From: Nitrososphaerota archaeon
GTDB taxonomy: Archaea > Thermoproteota > Nitrososphaeria > Nitrososphaerales > UBA183
Reading direction: 5' to 3'
Assembly (NCBI GenBank): GCA_029784825.1
Contig: JAFMAU010000042.1
Coordinates: forward strand, 1-15,713
DNA length: 15,713 bases
Part shown: one piece after another, positions 5,388-12,134 of the stretch
How positions within the stretch are numbered: position 1 is the first letter of the stretch
Layout: each line of letters starts with the position of its first letter
Position numbers and translations under genes: made by a program
The notes under the pieces: model-generated
Databases searched by the model: none
Told to the model about the DNA's origin: nothing
What the model saw: only the letters and a program-made list of their open reading frames with translations

Positions 5388-6896
5388 TCACCTCAGCCTG
5401 CGCACGAAGGATCCTGCCAGCCCCCTGAACTTGGGGTCCATCGCATAGACCAGCGCGAAGTAGACCCCCCCGCCGACCGCGACCAGGGCGACCAGACGGA
5501 GTCCGTAGTACAACGTGTCCAACGACCGGTCTGCAATAGCGCCCGAGATCAGATACAGGACCCCCGCCATCACGGCCGCCGCAGCCAGGTAGTATGCCAC
5601 GCTGACCCCTGGCATCAGCCTCGCGTAGCGCCTGGCCCTCCTCGCCTTGTAGAGCATGAACGCCAGGGTCACCGCCAGCTGAACTATCGCCCAGGTCGCG
5701 ACATCGGCCGAGTCGTTGAACCCGCTGGTTGCGGCAAAGGATACTGCCAGGAAGAGGGCTGCGAGGTAGGTCACGCCGTATCCAATGTTCGCCAAGGGGA
5801 CGAATATCAGGTTGCTTCCAATCAGCCTCCGGAAGCTCGGCGTCTGGCCTGCGTCGACCTTCTCCGTCCCCATGAGCGCCTGGTCCACCAAGAGCGAGAC
5901 GTTGTTGAAGAGGAACATGACGGCGAGGATGCCAAGGCCTGCAGCACCGGCGGCGTAGCTCGGCCCGAATAGGTACAGGATGGGCCCGGCGAGGACGACG
6001 CACCCCGCTGTCATCGGAACGGCGAAGAGGAGCGAAAACTCCAGGCTTATCGCAGGGAGGCGGATGTCTCCTCCCTTCAGGAGCAGGGGGTACATGGAGA
6101 AGACCAGCCCCGAAGCGTAGGTGACTATCGAAGCCACTATGAACGCGACCTGATATGTCCCGACCACCGCCGTCCCGTGGATCAGGGCGACGATGTAGGT
6201 GTCCGCAACCGCAAGCGACGCAGGCAGGTAGCTCAGGGCCGGAAGCCACGCCAGCTTGGACCAGCGCCTGACCTCGGCCCCGTCGAACCCCTCCACCGTC
6301 GCGTTCCTTACGAGTGCGGTGCTCACCATGGACTGCACCAAGTATGCGGTCATCAGGGCAACGATCACCCCTTCGATGCCGAGGTGGTAGACGTACAGCG
6401 CCCCATAGGCTACCGACAGCTTCGCCAGCTCGGAGAATATTAGAGACGTCCCATATACCGAGGGCCTGTATCCTGTGACTATGGAGCTGGCGGCGGCGTT
6501 GAAGTAGCTGAGCGGAACCAATAGTGCCCCAAGCAGAAAAGGGACGAACGAGGCAGATATTCTCGCATACGACAGGATGGCGAATACGAAGTATATGCCG
6601 AGCCCGACCCCGCTCAGAAGAGCCCCAGAAACCAGGGCAGTCCTCCCCACCATCCTCCCCCGCGCGATGTCGCGCGTCGCCCAGTAGGCTACCGTCCCGA
6701 CGGGGTACGACGCGAACGTCACGAAGGTCACAATGACCTCCCAGGTCCCGAACCCCGACGGGTTCAGCCAACGTGCTGCCATCACTGTGAACAGGAGCCC
6801 GGTGAATGCGCTCACGAGCCGCCCGGAGAAGACTATCAGGCCGGTCGACCTAAGGCCAAAGCTAGAGGACAACTTTGGATTTGATCCCGGCTCCAT
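5388..6896 (-). CDS. Wzx-like polysaccharide/lipid-linked glycan flippase
   Basis: The 502-residue product is an integral membrane protein with roughly a dozen hydrophobic segments, the size and pattern of the MATE/Wzx (RfbX-type) flippase superfamily. It would move lipid-linked saccharides across the membrane. The N-terminal repeat starts with GLIVFSGRLVSAFTGLLFTV and GFGTWEVIVTF, matching the family's first helices with the typical G-x-G-x-W/Y turn. The second half restarts near SYLPASLAVADTYIVALIHG and VVGTYQVAFIVASIV, the internal pseudo-repeat. A short basic tail, GLAGSFVRRLR, ends it. The start is ATG 6896, about 28 bases after a TATA-like GGTAAAATAA. It sits between glycosyltransferases, as such flippases usually do. 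The transported glycan is unknown. Confidence 0.85.
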   Translation of the reverse strand: MEPGSNPKLSSSFGLRSTGLIVFSGRLVSAFTGLLFTVMAARWLNPSGFGTWEVIVTFVTFASYPVGTVAYWATRDIARGRMVGRTALVSGALLSGVGLGIYFVFAILSYARISASFVPFLLGALLVPLSYFNAAASSIVTGYRPSVYGTSLIFSELAKLSVAYGALYVYHLGIEGVIVALMTAYLVQSMVSTALVRNATVEGFDGAEVRRWSKLAWLPALSYLPASLAVADTYIVALIHGTAVVGTYQVAFIVASIVTYASGLVFSMYPLLLKGGDIRLPAISLEFSLLFAVPMTAGCVVLAGPILYLFGPSYAAGAAGLGILAVMFLFNNVSLLVDQALMGTEKVDAGQTPSFRRLIGSNLIFVPLANIGYGVTYLAALFLAVSFAATSGFNDSADVATWAIVQLAVTLAFMLYKARRARRYARLMPGVSVAYYLAAAAVMAGVLYLISGAIADRSLDTLYYGLRLVALVAVGGGVYFALVYAMDPKFRGLAGSFVRRLR

Positions 6897-6920
6897 TCAT
6901 GCCCTGCCACCCCTTCTGGC

Positions 6921-6929
6921 TTATTTTAC
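6921..6929 (-). promoter_or_regulatory. TATA box for the flippase gene
   Basis: The minus strand reads GTAAAATAA, centred about 28 bases before the ATG at 6896. The 69-base divergent gap to the plus-strand GT4 gene also holds a T-run at 6942-6946, which may serve that gene; that second assignment is weak. Confidence 0.5.
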
Positions 6930-6965
6930 CTCTCGCGAACCTTTTTCCCTCGCCCTCGCGCCGTG

Positions 6966-7790
6966 ATGAAGTTGGAGATGAAGATCCTCCACGTCTGGAA
7001 CACCGCCGGTGTCGCCAGCGTAATAGCCAAGTTCGTAGACAGGGAGTTCGGCACCGAAAGCAGGGTGATCACCAGGAAGGCTGCGGACCGGGTGGGGTTG
7101 ACCACATATGGCACCGCCTATCCTGACGGTGCGGGCAGGTTCTTTCTGAGGGGGATTCGCATGGCGTCCGGAGCAGACGTCGTGCACGTCCACTCCCTTG
7201 ACAGGATGGTCCCCTGGGTCAAGCGCCTGTACGGCAAACCGGTGGTGATGCACTACCATGGGACTGACATTGAAGGGAGGTGGGACGAGAAGAGGTCCCG
7301 CTGGAGCAGAGCTGACTTCGTCGCGGTCTCCACGCCGAACCTCCTGGAGGGCGCTCCTTCCAACGCCTCACACGTCCCGAATCCTGTCGACACTGATATC
7401 TTCAGGCCCACGGTCGCGCGGAGGGACCCCCTGTCTGCGGTCTCCTTCAGATACGGCATGGACGCAGAGACTGAAGCTGCAGCAAAGAACCTCGGCCTGA
7501 AGTTGACGTGGCTGGACAGGTGGAGCGTCAGGCACAACGAGATGCCCGCTCTCATGTCCAAGTTCGCGTTCTACATCGACCTGAGAAGGCCGCCGGGGCA
7601 TGCTGTGGCAAGGTCCGTGGGGAAGGCGGCATTGGAGGCCCTTGCCTTGGGGTGCAGAGTAGTCGACTGGACGGGGAACACGCTGTCCGGCCTGCCTCCT
7701 GAGAACGATCCTCGGAGGGTGGCTGCTGGGTGGCACGGAGTCTACGAGGACCTGCTCATCCGGCCGCAAACCCACCGTACAGCGCGTTGA
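6966..7790 (+). CDS. Small GT4-type glycosyltransferase
   Basis: A retaining GT-B glycosyltransferase, about 274 residues and shorter than typical GT4 enzymes (350-400). The N-terminal domain opens MKILHVWNTAGVASVIAKF, with a glycine-poor form of the first nucleotide-fold loop. It continues to ADVVHVHSLDR and KPVVMHYHGTDIEG, typical GT4 strands. VSTPNLLEG and HVPNPVDTDIFRP mark the linker before the C-terminal domain, as in many GT4 proteins. The C-terminal domain is shortened and ends with GKAALEALALGCRVVDWTG, the donor-binding EALA helix. Starts at GTG 6963, ATG 6966 and ATG 6978 are all in frame; the last would begin directly at MKILHVW. Its final 35 bases overlap the tail of the opposing GT4 gene. 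It is the only plus-strand gene in the glycan island. Confidence 0.8.
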   Translation: MKLEMKILHVWNTAGVASVIAKFVDREFGTESRVITRKAADRVGLTTYGTAYPDGAGRFFLRGIRMASGADVVHVHSLDRMVPWVKRLYGKPVVMHYHGTDIEGRWDEKRSRWSRADFVAVSTPNLLEGAPSNASHVPNPVDTDIFRPTVARRDPLSAVSFRYGMDAETEAAAKNLGLKLTWLDRWSVRHNEMPALMSKFAFYIDLRRPPGHAVARSVGKAALEALALGCRVVDWTGNTLSGLPPENDPRRVAAGWHGVYEDLLIRPQTHRTAR

Positions 7791-8907
7791 GCCTCTGCTC
7801 CATTATCTCCCAGCTGAACGAAGTCACGAAGGCTTCGTAAGACGCCCTCGACAGCTCGTCATAGTATGGGCGGTCCTGGGAAAGCCGTTCTATGGCTCCC
7901 CTCACTTCACCCGCGTTCATCCAGTCGACCACGACTCCGCACCTGTATTTCTCCACTATCTCGGCCTGATATGTCCCGGCCGGGACCAGCGAGGGGATGG
8001 AAAGCGACATGGCTGTCAGCAGCTTCCCGGGGGTCGCTATCTGGGCGTTCTTGGTCTTCGGCTCGTAAAGAGAAGGTATCAGGTCCGCTTCGCTGATTAC
8101 TGGATCCAGGGCCTCCATCTTCAGCCACCCGAGGAACCTGACCCCCGGGTTCTTCGAGGCTTCCTCCCGCACCATGCCTTCGAGCTCTCCCCGCCCCGCA
8201 AGGATCAGGGTCACCCCGCGGAGGCCCCTGACAGCTTCTAGGAGGAGCTTGACCCCGCGCTCTTCGCCCAACCAGCCATAGTAGAGGACGTTGAAACCAT
8301 CCGAATGGCGCTTCGCACTCCTTGCGCTGGCCGACGGAGGAGCGTTCATTATGACCACCAGCTTCTCCTTCTTGAACCCGATCTTGCCGAGGTGGGCCAC
8401 GAATCTGTCGTTCACGACCAGGATGGCATCCGCGAGCTTCCTGGCCGAGCCCAGGAAGATGGCCTGGGTCAGCCTGGCTAGGGGGAAGAACCTGAGAAAT
8501 GCCTCGGGGAGGTCGTGCATGTCGTACACCAGTTTCGGCCTCCCGAGCTTCAGGACCTTGGCAGCGAACCCTGCGGGGAGCGTGTCGACGTCATGGCAGT
8601 GGACCACATCTACCCTTGCTAGGACAAGGTGAGCAAGGCACCACCCGTAGAAGAGGAGGAGCTTGGGGACCGTGAACACGGGGGTCCCGTGTCCCGCGCC
8701 GACTCTCATTCTTCTGATCACCAGTCCGTCGTCGTAGGCCGAGTCGGAGGTGGTCTCGAGGTCCCTGTCCCAGGCGAGGACTGTTACCGCATTTCCAGCC
8801 CTGGCTAGGGTGCGGGCTTCCTTGAGCGGCCTCTGGTCGAAGGTGGCAGGGTTGGAGAGCAGCATCACGACCCGCTGTCGTCCGAGGGTTCTGTCCCTAG
8901 TTCTCAA
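7756..8907 (-). CDS. GT4 family glycosyltransferase
   Basis: A retaining GT-B glycosyltransferase of about 383 residues, the usual family size. From TTG 8907 the protein reads LRTRDRTLGRQRVVMLLSNP, then an N-terminal Rossmann domain with DVVHCHDVDTLPAGF and KLVYDMHDLPEAF. DAILVVNDRFVAHL leads into the linker. The C-terminal domain has VLYYGWLGEERGVKLLLEAV, GVTLILAGRGELEG and the donor-site helix region ATPGKLLTAMSLSIPSLVP. A longer open frame to 9069 lies inside the epimerase gene and lacks family similarity. The TTG at 8907 overlaps the epimerase end by 11 bases; GTG 8868 is an alternative. It is the last gene of the four-gene operon starting at 11416, so it probably uses or extends a glycan containing the epimerase product. 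Confidence 0.82.
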   Translation of the reverse strand: MRTRDRTLGRQRVVMLLSNPATFDQRPLKEARTLARAGNAVTVLAWDRDLETTSDSAYDDGLVIRRMRVGAGHGTPVFTVPKLLLFYGWCLAHLVLARVDVVHCHDVDTLPAGFAAKVLKLGRPKLVYDMHDLPEAFLRFFPLARLTQAIFLGSARKLADAILVVNDRFVAHLGKIGFKKEKLVVIMNAPPSASARSAKRHSDGFNVLYYGWLGEERGVKLLLEAVRGLRGVTLILAGRGELEGMVREEASKNPGVRFLGWLKMEALDPVISEADLIPSLYEPKTKNAQIATPGKLLTAMSLSIPSLVPAGTYQAEIVEKYRCGVVVDWMNAGEVRGAIERLSQDRPYYDELSRASYEAFVTSFSWEIMEQRLNALYGGFAAG

Positions 8908-10003
8908 CGGCCACCTTTCCGGCAGGTGAGAGGAACTTCGTGACCACCCGGACCACGTTTTCAGAAGCGTTTCCACGGCCGAAGATCTTCTTCGTGGCCC
9001 TGAATGACTCTGGCCTGACTTTCTTCGACATCGCATACCCTCTCTTGATCTTTGCTGGCGCCGTGCCAACTAGGAAGGCAGCTCCTGCTTTCACTATCTC
9101 CCCCCATTCGGTGCTCTCTCTCATGACAAGGACTGGCTTTCCGAGCCAGTAGGCCTCCTTCTGGAGGCCTCCGGAGTCGGTTATCACAAGCCTGGACCTG
9201 CTCGCCAGGGAGAGCGTCTCCAGGTAGGGCAAGGGGTCCAGGAGCTTGAGGCTGGGGCCCGGCTCGATGCCGAAGGAACCCATGCGCTCTTGCGTCCTGG
9301 GGTGGACGCTGAACGCGACCGGAAGCCCGAGTGCGCTAACGGCTCCCAGGGCTGCCCTCAGGGCATGCGGATCGTCGACGGTCTCGGCCCTGTGGAGCGT
9401 CATGAACGCGTAGGCACCTTCCTCCAGCCCGTGCTTGGCGGCGGCGTCCAACATCTCAAGGGTGGGGACGAACTTGAGTAGCGTGTCATACATCGTGTCT
9501 CCCACGTTGGCAACGGAGCGCGCAAGCACGCGCTCTGAGCTCACGTTCTCTACGCAGGTCGACGTCGGGCAGAGCAGCACCTGGGACATGTGGTCCAGCA
9601 GGCGCCGGTTGATCTCTTCGGCCATCCTGTAGTCTCCCGACCTGCACCCAGACTCCAGGTGGGCGATTGGAATCCCAGACTTCGAGCACGCCACCCCTGC
9701 CGCCAGTGCGGAGTTTGTGTCCCCAGGCACGATCGCCAGATCCGGCTTCGAGACCGAGAAGATCCGGTCCAGCCCCCCCACGATCTTGGACACCTGCTCC
9801 CCCGGGGTGCCCTGGCCAACGTTGAGGTCCGCGGAAGGGTCGGGGAGCTTCAGCTCTGTGAAGAACTGCCTGTTCATCTCGTAGTCATAGTGCTGGCCAG
9901 TGTTGATGATCTCACACTCGACCCCCTTCTTGCTCAGCCGCTCGTACACGGTGGCGCTCTTGATTATCTGGGGCCTGGTCCCCAGGATTATTGACACCTT
10001 CAA
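8897..10003 (-). CDS. wecB: UDP-N-acetylglucosamine 2-epimerase (non-hydrolysing)
   Basis: This cytoplasmic enzyme interconverts UDP-GlcNAc and UDP-ManNAc, supplying ManNAc or ManNAcA for surface glycans. The 368-residue length is standard. The N-terminal GTRPQIIK matches the family's GTRPE-I-K signature with Gln for Glu. PGDTNSAL gives Asp95 and HLESGCRSG gives Glu117, both at the numbering of the E. coli enzyme. MAEEINRRLLDH carries the next acidic site (about Glu130), and FMTLHRAE carries His204. The UDP-binding ITDSGGLQKEAYWLGKPVLVMR has Lys where QEEA is usual but keeps the second Glu. The start is TTG 10003, seven bases after the stop of the IMPase gene. No UDP-ManNAc dehydrogenase (WecC) lies in the window. 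Confidence 0.93.
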   Translation of the reverse strand: MKVSIILGTRPQIIKSATVYERLSKKGVECEIINTGQHYDYEMNRQFFTELKLPDPSADLNVGQGTPGEQVSKIVGGLDRIFSVSKPDLAIVPGDTNSALAAGVACSKSGIPIAHLESGCRSGDYRMAEEINRRLLDHMSQVLLCPTSTCVENVSSERVLARSVANVGDTMYDTLLKFVPTLEMLDAAAKHGLEEGAYAFMTLHRAETVDDPHALRAALGAVSALGLPVAFSVHPRTQERMGSFGIEPGPSLKLLDPLPYLETLSLASRSRLVITDSGGLQKEAYWLGKPVLVMRESTEWGEIVKAGAAFLVGTAPAKIKRGYAMSKKVRPESFRATKKIFGRGNASENVVRVVTKFLSPAGKVAVEN

Positions 10004-10010
10004 GGGGTGC

Positions 10011-10829
10011 TCATCCGCCGCCCGGCTCGGATATCACTTCCAATATCTGTTTGTGGAGGTCGGGGTTGGAAGATGCCACGAAGCTGAGTCTGTGGGAGAG
10101 GTCGAAGGTCGGGGCCACCTCCCCGCCCTCCGGCCCGGTGATTACCGCACCGGCTTCGGAGGCTATGAGGTAGGCTGCTGCCAGGTCGGTGATCCTGATC
10201 CTCCCCCTGATGTCGACGAAGGCGTCGGTCTTCCCTTCGGCGGTGTAGCAGAGCTCCAGGGCATTGGCGCCGAAGTGCAGGTGCCGCTTGACCCCCGCAA
10301 GCAGGGGGGCGAGCCTCTGAACCATTCCCAGCCCGCCTTTGCTCAGATCGACCCCGACGACCGCGTCGGCGAGCTTCCTGGTCCCACTCGTCCTGATGGG
10401 CCTTCCGTTCTTCTTCGCCCCGTGCCCCTTCGAAGCAGAGTACACTTCTCCAGTGACCAGATCGCGCACCACCCCGGCCACGATCCCCTCGGCCCCGTCG
10501 CCCTCCACTATGGCTACGGCCGTGCAGTAGAACGGCACCCCCCTCGAGAAGTTCGAAGATCCGTCAAGGGGGTCGACCACCGCCATGGTCTTGGCGTCAC
10601 CATCGCCGACGAAACCTGCCTCCTCGCTGAGCACCCTGACCCCCCCGGCCCGGTCCAGGACCTTCAGGAGCTCGTCCTCCGCCAGCTTATCAGCGAAGAG
10701 CGTCCTGTCGCCTGCCGCCCCCACTCCGACGGACCTCCCCCGGTCGGCCCTCCGTGAAAAGGTGGACAGCCTTCGCCAGACTCTCCCAGTGGCAGGGATC
10801 AGGACGCGTTCCCACTCTTCGGGCCTCAC
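10011..10829 (-). CDS. Inositol monophosphatase family phosphatase
   Basis: A Mg-dependent, Li-sensitive-type phosphatase; archaeal members act on inositol-1-phosphate and often fructose-1,6-bisphosphate. The 272 residues include the metal sites LSEEAG (Glu69/Glu70) and VVDPLDGSSNFSRGVPF (Asp86, Asp89). The C-terminal RIRITDLAAAYLIASEAGAV holds Asp215 in place of the usual WDxAAG; lack of the tryptophan is common in archaeal members as far as I know. The GTG start overlaps the TGA stop of the kinase gene by four bases, and the epimerase follows after seven bases, so all are co-transcribed. In this setting a sugar-phosphate or lipid-headgroup substrate is as likely as central metabolism. The specific substrate cannot be read from the sequence. 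Confidence 0.88.
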   Translation of the reverse strand: MRPEEWERVLIPATGRVWRRLSTFSRRADRGRSVGVGAAGDRTLFADKLAEDELLKVLDRAGGVRVLSEEAGFVGDGDAKTMAVVDPLDGSSNFSRGVPFYCTAVAIVEGDGAEGIVAGVVRDLVTGEVYSASKGHGAKKNGRPIRTSGTRKLADAVVGVDLSKGGLGMVQRLAPLLAGVKRHLHFGANALELCYTAEGKTDAFVDIRGRIRITDLAAAYLIASEAGAVITGPEGGEVAPTFDLSHRLSFVASSNPDLHKQILEVISEPGGG

Positions 10830-11416
10830 GCCGTGGTCACTTTGCGTCTTTCTAGGATCTCCAGAACGGCCCGGAGCGTGGCCCCCACGTCAGAGTCTGT
10901 TTCGACGACCTCGGCGTCCTCCTCCCCGAGCTCGTGGTGTATCTCGGCTATGGCCGTATAGTATCTCGTCCTAAAGAACTCGGTCACGTTGCGCTCGCGC
11001 TCATCCTTTCCGAGCTGGCGGTGGTTGATGGTCTCGGAGCCTGCTTTCAGGAGGATGTAGAGGTCCGGGCGCATTGCAGGTATCTCAAGCAGCCGCCTCA
11101 CGATGGAGACCATGTCAGGGTAGGCGTCGCTCTTCTTCAGCTCGTACCTGATCTTCGCATATGCCAGGTCTCCGAGCAGATACCCTTCGGAGACAATGTT
11201 CCTCTTCTGCCTGAGCTTCGATATGACCGAGCTGTACATCATCGTTGCCCCCAGGAGCGAAAAGTCGGCGGCGGTGTCTGCCCTGTCGGCCACCGGCACG
11301 TCTCTCGGCACCGCGTGGGCGGACTCCTGCAACCTGAGCCACCCCTGGGCCTCCAGCCCCAGGGCGAGCGAAGTCTTGCCCGTCCCCGAGAAGCCCTCGA
11401 GGACAATGAACGCCAT
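10826..11416 (-). CDS. P-loop nucleoside/thymidylate kinase-like protein
   Basis: I recognise the fold but not the substrate. The 196-residue protein opens MAFIVLEGFSGTGKTSLALG, with a Walker A P-loop GFSGTGKTS (Lys14). EGYLLGDLAYAKIRYEL resembles the DRS-x-x-S-x-x-AYQ region of thymidylate and deoxynucleoside kinases, with Glu replacing Asp-Arg. RPDLYILLKAGSETINHRQ with GKDERERN follows the strand-and-lid arrangement of the same superfamily, where arginines contact the phosphates. An upstream-extended frame to 11680 overlaps the A24 peptidase gene and is low-complexity, so I take ATG 11416. A TTTAA box lies about 30 bases before it. It leads the operon with IMPase, WecB and GT4, so it may phosphorylate a sugar or nucleoside precursor for that pathway; this is inference. 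Confidence 0.75.
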   Translation of the reverse strand: MAFIVLEGFSGTGKTSLALGLEAQGWLRLQESAHAVPRDVPVADRADTAADFSLLGATMMYSSVISKLRQKRNIVSEGYLLGDLAYAKIRYELKKSDAYPDMVSIVRRLLEIPAMRPDLYILLKAGSETINHRQLGKDERERNVTEFFRTRYYTAIAEIHHELGEEDAEVVETDSDVGATLRAVLEILERRKVTTA

Positions 11417-11443
11417 TTGCGCAGTTGGCTCCTGCCGATGCGG

Positions 11444-11450
11444 ATTTAAC
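11444..11450 (-). promoter_or_regulatory. TATA-like box for the kinase-IMPase-wecB-GT4 operon
   Basis: The minus strand reads GTTAAAT, centred about 30 bases before the ATG at 11416, in the 47-base gap after the A24 peptidase gene. It is the likely promoter of the four-gene operon. Read-through from the peptidase gene is also possible. Confidence 0.45.
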
Positions 11451-11463
11451 CTGTCGGGAGTAA

Positions 11464-12084
11464 TCATGGCAATGCAGCAAAGGCCGCAAAATTGAACAGG
11501 ACCATGTAAACTAGGTAGATGACGTATCCCACTCCAAGGTACGCCACCGTAGGGACCCCGTACCTCACTTCCACCATGGCCGAGGGTCTGTTCGCGGCAA
11601 CGACTTCCTCGCGGGCCACGTTCACGTCGCTGCTCACCTCCGTCCTGGAGCCCTCCGAGATTATTGCCTTTGGAATCCACCGCTGCTCTTTCAGGAACTG
11701 CTCCATGGGGATGTTCCTGCCCCCCCTGGCGTTCCCGACAGCGAACTCGTACCCGATGTGAACGAGTGCGACGGCAGCCGTCGCAAAGAGAGGAGCGAGG
11801 GGGGAGAGCAGGTAGGGGTCAGCGGCTACGAAGGCGATGGCTATCCCGTCTGCTTCGCCGATTCCACCGAGGAAGGCGAACGCCAGGGCAATGCCTCCGA
11901 TGAGGGCGATCTTGAGCACGAGGTATTCAAAGCTTGAGAAGGTGGACTGGGTGTAGACGGAGTAGATGATGTAGCCTACCCCGATGAGGGCAGGGGCCCA
12001 GGCGAGGTCGCTGACCGCCCTCTCCTTCACGTCAGCGTAGGACGCTATGACGAAAGATACGGCGATGAAGAGCTGAGCATACAA
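11464..12084 (-). CDS. A24-family preflagellin/prepilin peptidase (FlaK/PibD type)
   Basis: An aspartyl membrane protease that removes class III signal peptides from archaellin or pilin precursors. The 206-residue protein is mostly hydrophobic helices. The two catalytic aspartates are Asp18 in SYADVKERAVSD after the first helix, and Asp79 in GGIGEADGIAIAF, a variant of the family GxGD. Both have the same numbering as methanogen FlaK. Between the fourth helix and the C-terminal helix (VAYLGVGYVIYLVYMVLF) lies a hydrophilic loop of about 60 residues with many charges, as in several archaeal members. The start is a TTG at 12084, about 28 bases after TTAAAAG, giving a leaderless transcript. No pilin or archaellum gene is in the window, so its substrate lies elsewhere. 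Confidence 0.85.
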   Translation of the reverse strand: MYAQLFIAVSFVIASYADVKERAVSDLAWAPALIGVGYIIYSVYTQSTFSSFEYLVLKIALIGGIALAFAFLGGIGEADGIAIAFVAADPYLLSPLAPLFATAAVALVHIGYEFAVGNARGGRNIPMEQFLKEQRWIPKAIISEGSRTEVSSDVNVAREEVVAANRPSAMVEVRYGVPTVAYLGVGYVIYLVYMVLFNFAAFAALP

Positions 12085-12108
12085 CTGCCCTTGCTTCTGG
12101 GTCCGGCT

Positions 12109-12115
12109 CTTTTAA
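12109..12115 (-). promoter_or_regulatory. TATA box for the A24 peptidase gene
   Basis: The minus strand reads TTAAAAG, centred about 28 bases before the TTG at 12084. It fills the 50-base gap after the DNA ligase stop and implies a separate, leaderless transcript. Confidence 0.5.
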
Positions 12116-12134
12116 GCACCAACATGGGCGCGGC

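Noticed and set aside
5350..6771. 473-codon minus-strand frame overlapping the flippase
   Set aside because: It is arginine- and glycine-rich with no hydrophobic pattern, whereas the overlapping frame encodes a clear multi-helix flippase.
6938..6950. T-run in the flippase/GT4 divergent gap as a terminator
   Set aside because: It lies between two divergent starts, where no transcript is expected to end; it is more likely promoter sequence.
11417..11680. 88-residue N-terminal extension of the kinase frame
   Set aside because: It overlaps the A24 peptidase coding region and has no similarity to kinases; the P-loop protein begins naturally at MAFIVLEG.
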